Source: Trebonia sp963773105 (GTDB taxonomy: Bacteria > Actinomycetota > Actinomycetes > Streptosporangiales > Streptosporangiaceae). From it: a DNA stretch of 64,000 bases. Shown one piece after another: positions 53,822 to 63,325 of the stretch; the first letter of the stretch is position 1, and every line of letters starts with the position of its first letter. Below the pieces are notes generated by a model. The model was not told the origin of the DNA. It worked only from the letters and a program-made list of their open reading frames with translations, and made no database searches. Position numbers and translations under genes: made by a program. Location: NCBI GenBank assembly GCA_963773105.1, contig CAVZAA010000005.1:496001-560000 (forward strand). Direction: 5' to 3'.

Positions 53822-54613
53822 CAGGTTGGGCATCGCCGCCGCCCGGTTGGCTAGGTCGGCCTGGCCGCGTCGGCGCAGCCGTTCGATACCGCGACGCCAG
53901 CGCAGCGGCGTCCAGTTCCCGCCCTCGGGGAAGAGCACTAGCGCGTCGCGCCCGCCAAGGCCGGCCGCCAGCCGCCTGACCTGCCTGATCTGCTCGATCT
54001 GGGGCCGACCGTCGACCCTGGCGGTGCCGGAAGTCTCCGGCGACCGACGGCGCAGAAACGCGTTGGGCACCCGGTTAGCCATGATGTCGAGGCTCGGGTC
54101 CAGCTGGAGGGTTGCCTTCATGACGACCCGGGGACGTCGCTCGCAGACCGTGAGCAGGTAGTGCACAAGCAGCAGCGAGTCACCCGGGCCGGCGTGCCTG
54201 CTGAGCACGATGAGCGGGCTGTGCCCGGCCAGCGTCGCGTCCGGCGGCGCGGCCACCTCGACGGTCAGCCCGCAGGCACGGCGCGCCACCCGGTAGATCA
54301 GGTCGAGAAACCACTCCATGACCTCGTAATGCCGGGTCCGGTAGGGCTCCGCGTCGAGCCGGCCGCCGAACCCGCTCGCGATCCACAGGCCGAGCAGCAC
54401 TGTGAGCGCCGCCGTCTCCCCGACCGACCAGGTGAGCGCCAGAAACACCACCCGCAGCAGCCGCGACCGGTGCCCGCGCCCGGTCCACCGTCTAACCAGG
54501 TTGAAGGTCAGGCTGAGGAGGGCGACCGGTGGCGTCAGGACGACCAGGCCGACCGCGATCACGACCACGAGCGGCGCCAGTAGCAGGCGGCGAATCAGCC
54601 TCGGCGGAAGCAT
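53534..54613 (-). CDS. 1-acylglycerol-3-phosphate acyltransferase-like protein (PlsC family)
   Basis: A 359-residue membrane acyltransferase. Two N-terminal helices (LLLAPLVVVIAVGLVVLTPP and LRVVFLALTWSVGETAALTV), then the HX4D motif in VLSRHAGPGDSLLLV and ALVLFPEGGNWTP. These are blocks I and III of the PlsC superfamily. It would acylate a glycerophospholipid or a related acceptor. ATG 54613 has AGGAG seven bases upstream; a longer frame is rejected. It starts 19 bp after the patatin gene, so the two are probably an operon for phospholipid remodelling. Confidence 0.85.
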   Translation of the reverse strand: MLPPRLIRRLLLAPLVVVIAVGLVVLTPPVALLSLTFNLVRRWTGRGHRSRLLRVVFLALTWSVGETAALTVLLGLWIASGFGGRLDAEPYRTRHYEVMEWFLDLIYRVARRACGLTVEVAAPPDATLAGHSPLIVLSRHAGPGDSLLLVHYLLTVCERRPRVVMKATLQLDPSLDIMANRVPNAFLRRRSPETSGTARVDGRPQIEQIRQVRRLAAGLGGRDALVLFPEGGNWTPLRWRRGIERLRRRGQADLANRAAAMPNLLPPRTGGAFAAIGACPTADVIFVAHTGLDRLVSVRDVWQSLLADMTVHACWWRVPAADVPRSADHETQAAWLYDWWERLDGWISAQARGSLTGQR

Positions 54614-54632
54614 CGGCGTCTCCTGGGATCGG

Positions 54633-55493
54633 TCAGCGGCAGGCGCCCTGCTGGGCCAGGTAGCTCGCTGACGCCGCATAGGCGCGGTCAATGCTGTTAC
54701 TTACCTTCATTTTGCTTCGGTAACGGAACTGGCCAAGTCCGGGCTGGGACTGGTCGCCGCCCGAGGGCAGCACGTGCACCCGGACGCCCGACGGAATCGC
54801 CGCCATCTCCTCGTGGAACCGGTGCCTGCGCGCGATCTCGAACGCGACCAGGCCCACCTCCCACGGTCTGGTCGGAACCGGGAGCTGGCTCTCTATCCTC
54901 CCTACCTGCAGCACGTAGACAGTGCTGGCGCCGAGCGCTATCGCCCGGCCCACCGGGATCGAGTGGACGAGCCCGCCATCGAAATAATGCCGCCCGTCGA
55001 TCTCGACCGGAGGCAGCAGCCCCGGTACCGCGCACGACGCCATGACGGCGGGCACCAGCGGGCCGGATGCGAACCAGTGCGCGGTCGCGTCCTCGATGCT
55101 GGCGGCAACGCAGTGGAAGGGCACCTTCAGGTCGGCGAAGTCCTCGGCCGGCAGCGTCTCCGCCAGCATCTTCCGCAGCGGCTCGATCGCGTGCAGGTGG
55201 GTGCCCGACCGCACCAGCCGGACTGCCCGCCCGAGCACGGTCTCGCTGAACACCACCCGCAGGGACTCCCCCTGCCAAAGCTCGCTGAGCCGGCCCGCCG
55301 CCCCGTCCGGGTCGGCCGCCACGAACGCCCCGTTCACCGCGCCGATCGACGTGCCGACGACCATGTCTGGCCGGACTCCCGCGTCAGCGAGCGCCCGCAG
55401 CATGCCGACCTCATGCGCCCCAAGCAGCCCCCCGCCGCCAAGCACGAACGCGATAGTCACGCTTCGCAGGCTTTCCGTCTCGGCTACCCCCAA
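54633..55493 (-). CDS. Patatin-like phospholipase
   Basis: A 286-residue alpha/beta hydrolase of the patatin/RssA group. The oxyanion loop GGGGLLGAHEVGML, nucleophile elbow GTSIGAVNG (GxSxG) and catalytic Asp in YFDGGLVHSIP are all present, so the Ser-Asp dyad is intact. No signal peptide is seen. It would release fatty acids from phospholipids. Followed by the PlsC-like gene, suggesting a deacylation/reacylation pair. 12 bp after the membrane protein gene on the same strand. Confidence 0.92.
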   Translation of the reverse strand: MGVAETESLRSVTIAFVLGGGGLLGAHEVGMLRALADAGVRPDMVVGTSIGAVNGAFVAADPDGAAGRLSELWQGESLRVVFSETVLGRAVRLVRSGTHLHAIEPLRKMLAETLPAEDFADLKVPFHCVAASIEDATAHWFASGPLVPAVMASCAVPGLLPPVEIDGRHYFDGGLVHSIPVGRAIALGASTVYVLQVGRIESQLPVPTRPWEVGLVAFEIARRHRFHEEMAAIPSGVRVHVLPSGGDQSQPGLGQFRYRSKMKVSNSIDRAYAASASYLAQQGACR

Positions 55494-55505
55494 ACCCGCC
55501 GGGAG

Positions 55506-56303
55506 TCACAGGCCCGTGTCGGACCAGTTGATCGTCTCCGGCGCGATCCCGGGGGTGCCGACGTCAAGCTGCAGGTTCTCGCGCGCGCCGAGCGGGACGT
55601 CGCGCGGGTTCCCCTTGAAGACCTTTCCGTTGACGATCACGGTGACCTTGCCCTTGGCCGGGCCTGCCTGGTCGGGACCGAGCGGCTGCCCCCACTCGTC
55701 GAAGAACTCGCCGAGCGTGTAGGTTCGCTCGACCGGCGACTCGATGTGGATGATCCCGTCGGCCGCGTGCGTGTGCAGCCAGTAGAAGCAGGTGCCAGAG
55801 CCGATGAACGGACCGGCCTTCGTCTGCTCGGCGACCGCGCCCGGGATGCCGATCGCCGCCGGGACCTGGCGCGGCTGCCCGTTCACGAAGATCGTCAGGT
55901 GCGCGTGAATGTGGAAGACCGTCTGCTCGCTGGTCTGGCAGCTGATCCCGTCGATCGTCTGCCCCGTCGTCGCGGCTGACGTCCCCGCCAGCATCGGCGC
56001 GCTTGGGATGGGCACGTTCTCAGGGCCGAGCGCGCCCGGCGCGGGCGCCGCCGTGAGGGCGCCGAGCGTGGACAGCGGGAGGTAGTCGGCCGCGTTACCG
56101 ATGACTCCACTGCCGCCGGCTGCGTTGCTGCCGGCGCCGTTGCCGCCGGAGACCGCAACCCCAACGCCGACCCCCGCCAGCACCACGACCGCGCCCGCCG
56201 CCACGCCCAGGCGCACCCGTCGCCTGCCTCGCGCCTCTGCCTGCCTGGCCTGCTCGACCGCGCGACGCCTGCTCTCCCGCGAACTCTTTCCCGACACCGG
56301 CAT
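55506..56303 (-). CDS. Membrane-anchored protein with His-rich motifs, unknown function
   Basis: A 265-residue protein: basic N-terminus (RESRRRAVEQARQAEARGRR), one helix (VRLGVAAGAVVVLAGVGVGV), a Gly/Ala linker and an exported domain. That domain has FHIHAHLTIFVNG and YWLHTHAADGIIHIESP, two clusters of histidines that could bind a metal ion, and two cysteines (SCQT, GTCFYW) that could form a disulfide. I have seen this type as an actinobacterial hypothetical but cannot name a function. A long palindrome lies just upstream of its start, so its expression is probably controlled by a dedicated regulator. Confidence 0.75.
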   Translation of the reverse strand: MPVSGKSSRESRRRAVEQARQAEARGRRRVRLGVAAGAVVVLAGVGVGVAVSGGNGAGSNAAGGSGVIGNAADYLPLSTLGALTAAPAPGALGPENVPIPSAPMLAGTSAATTGQTIDGISCQTSEQTVFHIHAHLTIFVNGQPRQVPAAIGIPGAVAEQTKAGPFIGSGTCFYWLHTHAADGIIHIESPVERTYTLGEFFDEWGQPLGPDQAGPAKGKVTVIVNGKVFKGNPRDVPLGARENLQLDVGTPGIAPETINWSDTGL

Positions 56304-56311
56304 CCCTTCAT

Positions 56312-56337
56312 CTACTATCTACGTACGTACATAGTAG
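56312..56337 (-). promoter_or_regulatory. 26-bp near-perfect palindrome upstream of the His-rich protein gene
   Basis: CTACTATCTACGTACGTACA followed by TAGTAG is its own reverse complement except for one symmetric C-C mismatch pair. It begins 9 bp before the ATG of the 55506-56303 gene, so a bound protein would block transcription or translation start. Confidence 0.65.
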
Positions 56338-56859
56338 CAAGAGCAGATGGCGGTCGATATGCGTAGGGTGGGGGCAGGCACGAGGAAGGCTTTGAGGCGG
56401 TAGGGCGGCCGGGACATGGAAGGCGACGTCTCTGGTACGCGGGCCCAGGGAGCCCGACGCCCCAGGAGACGCGGGGGTTAAGAGAGCCCACGCCCCCGCT
56501 TTGCGGGCGGAGCTCGCTGAGGGGGGCCAGGGGGGCGGGAGCCCTCCATGTAAGAAGGCCGTCCCCCCGGAAGATACCAAGGACCGGGGAAGCTGGGCCG
56601 AAGGCCCAGCGAACACGAAAGCTTAATGCGGCGGCGCGACCGCTCAGCCGCCGCAGACGGGGGCACTGCGGGGCGAGCATTTCCATTCGCGGACGGGGGG
56701 ACCGCGTGGTCGCAGCGCCGCCGCACACCGTCACCATACAAGGTTGCGGATACCCAAACAAGTCGGGACGTTCAGGACACGCCGGCGAGTTCCGCCCGGG
56801 TTGCGGACGCGACCAACGTCACGCCGCCCACGGTCGCCGTGCGGTCCTAAGCTTGGCCC
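56338..56859. other. Non-coding GC-rich block with many hairpins
   Basis: No gene is convincing here. Several stable stems are visible: GCTGGGCC-GAA-GGCCCAGC near 56590-56611, CCCGC-TTT-GCGGG near 56494, GGGC-CCAGGGA-GCCC near 56444. Frames across it have unusual composition for this genome. It may be a structured RNA or a dispersed repeat; I could not match it to RNase P RNA, SRP RNA, tmRNA or a known riboswitch. Confidence 0.4.
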
Positions 56860-58506
56860 ATGGCCGAGTTTTCCTTCATCGATCTGCTCCCGCTGGGACA
56901 CGACGACACCACCTACCGGAAGATCGCCGACGGTGGAGCTGTAGCCAAGGGTCCGTTCGGAAGAGACTTTCTTGAAGTTGACCCTGAGGCTCTGACCCTG
57001 CTCAGCCGGACCGCGTTCAGGGACATCGCCCACCTGCTGCGCCCCTCGCACCTGCGGCAGCTGCGGGCCATCCTCGACGACCCGGAGGCGTCGCCGAACG
57101 ACCGCTACGTCGCGCGCGACCTGCTGCAGAACGCGAACATCGCGGCGGGCGGGGTGCTGCCGATGTGCCAGGACACCGGCACCGCGATCGTGATGGGCAA
57201 GCGCGGCCAGCACGTCCTCACCGACGGGCGGGACGAGGAGCACCTGGCCCGCGGCGTCTACGACGCCTACACGCAGCTGAACCTGCGCTACTCGCAGATG
57301 GCGCCACTGACGATGTGGGACGAGAAGAACACCGGGTCCAACCTGCCCGCGCAGATCGAGCTGTACGCGACCGACGGGGACGCCTACAAGTTCCTGTTCA
57401 TGGCCAAGGGCGGCGGCTCGGCCAACAAGTCGTACCTGTACCAGGAGACCAAGGCGGTGCTGAACCCGGCCCGGATGGCCTCGTTCCTCGAGGAGAAGAT
57501 CCGCACCATCGGGACGTCGGCCTGTCCGCCTTACCACCTGGCGATCGTCGTCGGCGGGACCAGCGCGGAGTACGCGCTCAAGACGGCCAAGTACGCCTCC
57601 GCCCGGTACCTGGACACGCTGCCGACCGAGGGCTCCATGCTCGGGAACGGCTTCCGCGACGTTGAGCTCGAGCAGACCGTGCTCGACATCACGAGGAGGA
57701 TCGGAATCGGGGCGCAGTTCGGCGGCAAGTACTTCTGCCACGACGTGCGGGTGATCAGGCTGCCTCGGCACGGGGCGTCCTGCCCGGTGGCGATCGCGGT
57801 CTCCTGCTCGGCCGACCGGCAGGCGCTGGGCAAGATCACCGCGGAGGGCGTCTTCCTGGAGGCGCTGGAGACTGACCCGGCGCAGTACCTGCCTGACCCG
57901 GCGTCCGTTAACTCGGACGCCACCGAGGTGGTGTCGATCGACCTCAACCGGCCGATGGCGGAAATCCGGGCCGAACTCGCACGGTATCCGGTCAAGACCC
58001 GGCTGTCGCTGACCGGGCCGATGGTCGTCGCGCGCGACATCGCGCACGCGAAGATCGCCGAGCGGCTCGACGCGGGCGAGCCCATGCCCGCTTACCTGCG
58101 CGACCACCCGGTCTACTACGCGGGCCCGGCGAAGACCCCGGCCGGGTACGCATCCGGGTCATTCGGGCCGACGACGGCCGGCCGGATGGACTCCTACGTG
58201 GAGCGGTTCCAGGCGGCCGGCGGGTCACTGGTGATGCTCGCGAAGGGCAACCGGTCGGCGGCCGTCACCGAGGCGTGCAAGCGCCACGGCGGTTTCTATC
58301 TCGGCTCGATCGGCGGCGCGGCCGCTCGACTCGCGCAGGACTGCATTACCAAGGTTGAGGTGCTGGAATACCCCGAACTTGGCATGGAGGCGGTGTGGAA
58401 GATCGAGGTCAAGGACTTTCCCGCCTTCATCATCGTCGATGACAAGGGAAACGATTTCTTCGCCGAAGCGGCTGGTCCGCTGCTGTCCATCGGCAGCCAC
58501 CCCTAA
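56860..58506 (+). CDS. fum: Fumarate hydratase class I (iron-sulfur)
   Basis: A 548-residue one-piece class I fumarase. The alpha part has VLPMCQDTGTAIVMGKRG and GTSACPPYHLAIVVGGTSAE, the beta part begins about residue 360 (SIDLNRPMAEIRAELARYPV, LTGPMVVARDIAHAKI, DHPVYYAGPAKTP, GSIGGAAARLAQ). Candidate cluster cysteines are in MCQDTG, SACPPY and GASCPV. It interconverts fumarate and malate in the TCA cycle. It is oxygen-sensitive, unlike the fumC enzyme found near glpX in M. tuberculosis. ATG 56860 lies six bases after TAAGCT, so the transcript could be leaderless. The kinase 2 gene follows after 20 bp. Confidence 0.95.
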   Translation: MAEFSFIDLLPLGHDDTTYRKIADGGAVAKGPFGRDFLEVDPEALTLLSRTAFRDIAHLLRPSHLRQLRAILDDPEASPNDRYVARDLLQNANIAAGGVLPMCQDTGTAIVMGKRGQHVLTDGRDEEHLARGVYDAYTQLNLRYSQMAPLTMWDEKNTGSNLPAQIELYATDGDAYKFLFMAKGGGSANKSYLYQETKAVLNPARMASFLEEKIRTIGTSACPPYHLAIVVGGTSAEYALKTAKYASARYLDTLPTEGSMLGNGFRDVELEQTVLDITRRIGIGAQFGGKYFCHDVRVIRLPRHGASCPVAIAVSCSADRQALGKITAEGVFLEALETDPAQYLPDPASVNSDATEVVSIDLNRPMAEIRAELARYPVKTRLSLTGPMVVARDIAHAKIAERLDAGEPMPAYLRDHPVYYAGPAKTPAGYASGSFGPTTAGRMDSYVERFQAAGGSLVMLAKGNRSAAVTEACKRHGGFYLGSIGGAAARLAQDCITKVEVLEYPELGMEAVWKIEVKDFPAFIIVDDKGNDFFAEAAGPLLSIGSHP

Positions 58507-58526
58507 TCGCTGATATCGTCCGGTCT

Positions 58527-61284
58527 ATGCCCCCTATGACAGGGCGGGTCATCGCCGGGCGTTACAACCTCCAGCACCCCATCGGCCGCGGTGCCATGGG
58601 TGTCGTGTGGCGTGCCCGCGACCAGATCCTCGACCGCGACGTCGCGGTCAAGGAGGTGGTGATCTCCTCCCTGCTCGGGGAGGAGGAGCGACGGAACGCC
58701 TATCAGCGAACGCTGCGCGAGGCGCGGACCGCCGCGCGGTTGTCCCACCGCGGCCTTGTCGCCGTCTATGACGTGGCCGAGGAGGACGGCAGGCCCTGGA
58801 TCGTCATGGAGCTGGTGCCGTCGCGCTCGCTCGACCAGGTGCTCACCGTGGAAGGGCGGCTGCCGGCGCTGCGGGTGGCCCGGATCGGCCAGCAGCTGCT
58901 TTCCGCGCTCGCGGCCGCGCATATCGCCGGGGTGCTGCACCGCGATGTAAAGCCGAGCAACGTGCTGATCGCCTCCGACCGGACCGGCACCGGCTGGGAT
59001 GAGCGCGCGGTGCTGACCGACTTCGGCATCGCCCAGTTCGAGGGCGACCCCCGGCTGACCCAGACCGGCATGGTGATGGGCTCCCCCGGGTTCACCGCGC
59101 CGGAGCGGATCCGCGGCGGCGACGCCACGCCCGCGTCCGACCTCTGGTCGCTCGGGGCGACGCTGTACGCGGCGGTCGAGGGACGCGGTCCTTACGAGCA
59201 GCGCGGCGGCGCCATCACCACGATGTCCGCCATCATCAACGAGGACGCGCCGGTCTCGGCCCACGCCGGGCGGCTTGCCCCGGTTATCGCGGCCCTGCTG
59301 CGCAGGGAACCGTCGGCTCGGCCCGCCGCCCCGGCGGCGGCGCGAATGTTCGCGTACGTTCTGCCGCTGCTGTCCGCCGCCGAACCGGAACCCCCGGCTC
59401 CGGCCCACCCGCCGACCGCGCCGTCGCAGGCCCGGCCGTCGGCCGGCCCCGTCGCGTCCGCGTCGGCGGCGCCTGCCGCCGCGCCGGCGTCCGGATCGCC
59501 CGGCCTCGCCCAAGCCTGCCGCCGCTCGCGAGCTGCTCGCCGCGGCCGCGCCCGCGGCGATTGCGGCACCCGCTCCCGCGGTCGCGGCGACCACGCCGGA
59601 AGACCGAGCGCAGGCCATCGCGCGAGTAGACGCCAAGCGCGCTGCCGAGGCCGAAGCCCGGCCGGCGGCGGAACCGAGGTCGGCAGCGGAACCAGCGGAA
59701 CCAGCCTCGGCCAACGCCCCGGCCCCAGTGGCGGAACCGGCGGCCGAAGCCGAGCCGAGCGCTGAGACCGAGGCGCCCAAGGCGAACGCCCCGGCCGACA
59801 AGGCGGCGGACGCCGACGCGGAAGCGAGGGCCGAAGCCGCCGATGAGGTAACGGCGGCAACGCCAACGCCCGGCGCGGCGGCAGAGGCCAAGGCGGCGGC
59901 AGAAGCCAAGGCAGCGGCAGAAGCCAAGCCGGCCGCAGCGGCTGAGGCGGAAGCCGACGTCGCCGCGGCCGCAGTCTCGGCGGCGGTCGCGGACTCGGCC
60001 GACCCGACCGACGAGGCCGTGTCCGCCGACGAGGCCGTGTCCGCCGTCGAGGCGGTATCCGCAGTGGAGGCATCGCAGCAGCCCGATCCTCCCGAGGGCG
60101 ACGGTGCTCCGGTGACAGCGGGGGTCGCGACCAAAGCGGCCGAGCCGGTGGCGGCGGAGGCCGCGCAGTCCAGCGCGGGCGACACCGTGATCGACGGTCG
60201 GTCGGCCGACTTCCGGCAGCAGCCCAAGCCGAAGCCCGCGCCGACGTTCACCGCCGCCAAGCCCGGAGAGCGGGGTGCCACGCCGACCTTCTCCGCGGCC
60301 CGGCCGGATCAACCTGGCACCGCCCAGCGGACGCCGCAGGCAGCCCGCGGGCCCGCCCAGCCCTCGGTCGCGCAATCCGGCCCGCCGTCCTACCGGCCCA
60401 CACCTCAAGCACTGGCACCGCAGGGCTCGCCGTGGACCGCGGCAGCGCCGTCGGAGGGGGCGACCCCGCAGTACGCCCAGTACTCGGCGGGGGCCGCGTC
60501 GACGGCGGGCGCCGGCGCGCAGTACGCGGGGCCCTCTCAGCCGTACGCCGACCTGGCTACGCAGTACCCGCCGGCCCCCACTGGCGGCAGTGGGCAGCGC
60601 CGCCGGGGATCACGGTGGTGGATCGTCCTGGTGATCTGCGCCGTCCTGGTCGCCGCGGCGATCGGCGCGGGCGCGGCGCTCGCCCTGCACCACAACAACG
60701 CCAGCGGAACCGGCACCGGCGCGACGACGGTGAGCAAAGGCGACCCGGTAACGCGTTTCCAGTCGGTGAACGCGCTCAACAACCCGTCCACCACCGTCCC
60801 GGCGGGCTCCACCCCTCGGACGGCGACTCCGGCGACGTACAACACGACGGCCGGCTTCACGGTCGATGTGCCGACGAACTGGGCCGAGAAGCCGAAGGGT
60901 CTCGGCACCTACTTCTACGGTCCCAGCGACATGGTGCTCGAAATCGACCTGAGCCCGCACAAGTACCCCAACGACATGGTGCAAGAGGCCAGGCACCTCG
61001 AGCAGCAGGAGGCAGTGCTTGGGGACGCGTTCCCCGGCTATCAGCGTGCCGCGCTTGAGGAGGTGCCAGTCCGGGGCACCCGGGGCGCGCTCTGGCAGTT
61101 CACCTGGACCCAGAATGGCACCAGAATGCGCACTGACGACATCCTGTTCGTCTTGCCGACCTCGGCCGGGAGCCAGTCCTACGCGGCCTACATCAGGGCG
61201 CCGAACAGCGGATGGTCGAGCAAGTACCTGCCGGTCTTCGACCAGATCCTGTCCACCTTCCAGCCGGTGACGTCGACGTCCTAA
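58527..61284 (+). CDS. Membrane Ser/Thr protein kinase 2, interrupted by a frameshift
   Basis: The first frame (from ATG 58527) carries a full kinase domain: IGRGAMGVVWRARDQ, AVKEVVI, LHRDVKPSNVLI, DFGIAQFEG and GSPGFTAPE. Near 59498-59508 an extra G (CCCGGCC) shifts the frame; the second continues ASPKPAAARELLAAAAPAAI into a long Ala/Glu/Pro linker (EAKAAAEAKAAAEAK). It then has one helix (WWIVLVICAVLVAAAIGAGA, about residue 700) and an outside domain (FTVDVPTNWAEKPKG, RGALWQFTWTQNGTRMRTDD) homologous to that of kinase 1. Joined length is about 918 residues. It shares the GCTGATATC leader with kinase 1 and follows fum closely. Confidence 0.82.
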
Positions 61285-61348
61285 CGGGAAAGCCCGGCCT
61301 GCGACGGGGGGCGGTCGCAGGCCGGGCGGTCTTCAGCGGGCTGGCGAG

Positions 61349-62093
61349 CTAGTACCAGCCGTCGGCCTCTTCGTGCGCCCAGGCGCCGCAGGGCGAGCCG
61401 TAACGGCCCTGGATGTAGGTCAGGCCCCAGCGGATCTGGGTAGCCGCGTTGGTCTGCCAGTCGGGGCCGGCACTCGCCATCAGCGACCCCGATAGCGCCT
61501 GGGGGATCCCGTAGGCGCCGGAACTCGGGTTCTCGGCGGTGACGTCCCAGCCGCTCTCCCGCTCCCAGAGCGGCTGAAGGCAGGAGAACTGGCTGCCCGA
61601 CCAGCCGAACTGGCCAAGCATCTGCTGTGCGACCTGCTGCGGTGAGCCGGATGGCTGGGCCGCCTGCTGCGTCACCACCGTCTGCGTCGGCGACGACTGC
61701 GCGGCCGAAGCCTTCCGGATGGCGGCGGCCCGCCGGGCGGCGGCTGCCGCCGCCTTGGGCCGCGGCGGCCTTCGCCGCGGCGGCCTTCGCGGCCGCCTGG
61801 GCCGTGGCCGCCTTCGCGGCGGCGACGTCCTCGCGGTGCTGCAGCCCGAACCGGACCCGCTGGGCGTTGATCACCAGCTGAGCTCCGCTCATCGTGTCGG
61901 CCTGAGCCGCCCTGGTGGGCTCCTGGTGGCCGCTGGCCACCGCCAGGTACGCGTCGGCGGCGCCGGCCGGCGCGGCCGCGGTGCCGGAGGGAAGCGTCGC
62001 GGCGGCGGCGGAGGCCGCTATCGCCACCGCCAGGGTGCCCGCCGTGGCAACGGCGACCAGCTTGGAGCCCTTCGAGGACAGGAATGAAGGCAT
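61349..62093 (-). CDS. Secreted SLT-type lytic transglycosylase 1, interrupted by a frameshift
   Basis: From ATG 62093 (MPSFLSSKGSK) the frame has a signal helix (LVAVATAGTLAVAIAASAAA), a helical region (GAQLVINAQRVRFGLQHRED) and Ala/Lys repeats (AAKAAAAKAAAA). At 61757-61759 one extra base in a GGG run shifts it. The other frame supplies the SLT-like domain to 61349: FSCLQPLWERESGWDVTAEN with the catalytic Glu, GAYGIPQALSG and IRWGLTYIQGRYGSPCGAWA. It would cleave peptidoglycan outside the cell. First of three such genes in a row. No ribosome site is evident. Confidence 0.8.
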
Positions 62094-62558
62094 GGAAAGG
62101 TGGAGCGACAAAAGTGAACCTTGGGTAGCTCGCGGCTATCGCGATCTTCTTCCACCCCTGACGCCGTATTGCTCGCACTGGGGGAAGCGCGGCGCGCGTC
62201 GGCACGCGGACTAGACGCGGGGGCAGGGCGTCGGGGCTGCTGGGGGAGCAGCGCTGATCTCGCGAGCGGGATGCTGTCGGTTGCTAACGATGCCATGTAA
62301 CAATCGTTTGCGGCGGCTAGATTCCGCCTTTGCCGCCCGGGACGGCAGCGCGCCGGGTCGGCAGCGGGCGCGAAATGCCGCGCTCAGCAGCGGTTCCGGT
62401 TACCCGTCAGTAACGTTTGTGAAGTGCGCCACAAAGCCGCAGTCGATTGACACGGAACACGCTCTGCTATTAATCAATCACATTCCGTCAGCTATTGGGC
62501 GTAGTCGCGCAGCCTGCCGTCGGATACGCGAACTGAGCGAATTCGACGGCGAAGGGGA
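62094..62558. other. 465-bp non-coding interval between transglycosylase genes 1 and 2
   Basis: This should contain the promoter and leader of transglycosylase 1. Such leaders often hold a c-di-AMP (ydaO) riboswitch in actinobacteria, but I could not recognise its conserved cores here. An AT-rich patch around 62440-62500 (CTGCTATTAATCAATCAC) is a possible promoter region. No gene is seen. Confidence 0.5.
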
Positions 62559-63290
62559 TCAGTAGGATCCGTATTCCACTTCGTTCTGCCATGCGGCACA
62601 GGGCGTGCCGTAGGTCGTTTTGATGTACCAGAGCCCCCACTTGATCTGGGTGGTTGGGTCGGTCAGGTAGTCCGATCCAAACATCGCCATCTTGTCCCCG
62701 GGCAGCGACTGCGGGATGCCGTAGGCGCCTGACGACGGGTTCTGCGCGTAGACGTTCCAGCCGCTCTCGCGCTGCCACAGGTTGTACAGGCAGGTCCACT
62801 GGGTCGCCTTGCTGAACCCGTAGTCGACCAGCTCCGCCTCGCCGATCTGCATGGCCGACGTCGGGTTGGCCGGGGGCGCCGACCCGGTGATGCCGGTGCC
62901 GGTCTGGATGCCGGTTGAGGCCGACTGCTGCGCGGCCAGAATCTGCGTCGGGTCCGCCGTCGCGGGCTTGGCGGCCACGGTCAGCGTCTTGGTGGCGGCG
63001 GTCATCGCGACGATCAGCTCCCGCTCCTGCTCGAGCGCGGTCACCTGACTGCTCTTTCCGAGCGAGTCGATGGACTGGAAGAGACCGCTCGCGCCGGTGC
63101 CGTCCTTGTTCATCACCTTCGCGGCCACGAGGACCGCCACGACGAGCAGCACCGCCATCACCAGCGCGGGGACGACCACCCCGGTCCGGTGAAACAGGCC
63201 CCGTTTCTTCTTCCGCTCGCTCCGCGGCCTGGCCCTGCTGACGGGATCAACGACAGGAGTCCGTGAAAGGCCGCGAGTTTCCATTGCCAT
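62559..63290 (-). CDS. Membrane-anchored SLT-type lytic transglycosylase 2
   Basis: A 243-residue protein. Basic cytoplasmic start (RPRSERKKKRGLFHRTG), one membrane helix (VVPALVMAVLLVVAVLVAA), a short stalk with a coiled-coil-like segment (SQVTALEQERELIVAMTAA), then the SLT domain: MQIGEAELVDYGFSKATQWT, CLYNLWQRESGWNVYAQN with the catalytic Glu, SGAYGIPQSLPG and WYIKTTYGTPCAAWQNE. ATG 63290 is chosen; ATG 63284 is near. The upstream neighbour is a close paralogue, with stretches of about 90 bp nearly identical, so the pair comes from recent tandem duplication. Confidence 0.86.
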   Translation of the reverse strand: MAMETRGLSRTPVVDPVSRARPRSERKKKRGLFHRTGVVVPALVMAVLLVVAVLVAAKVMNKDGTGASGLFQSIDSLGKSSQVTALEQERELIVAMTAATKTLTVAAKPATADPTQILAAQQSASTGIQTGTGITGSAPPANPTSAMQIGEAELVDYGFSKATQWTCLYNLWQRESGWNVYAQNPSSGAYGIPQSLPGDKMAMFGSDYLTDPTTQIKWGLWYIKTTYGTPCAAWQNEVEYGSY

Positions 63291-63325
63291 TCTTTTATGA
63301 ATTTCTGGAATTCGGGCGATCGGGA

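Noticed and set aside
56338..56730. Possible RNase P RNA, SRP RNA or tmRNA
   Set aside because: The universally conserved RNase P cores (GAGGAAAGTCC-like and ACAGAA-like), the SRP tetraloop region and a tRNA-like end could not be found.
62094..62558. c-di-AMP (ydaO) riboswitch upstream of the transglycosylase
   Set aside because: The context is suggestive but none of the conserved cores could be recognised.
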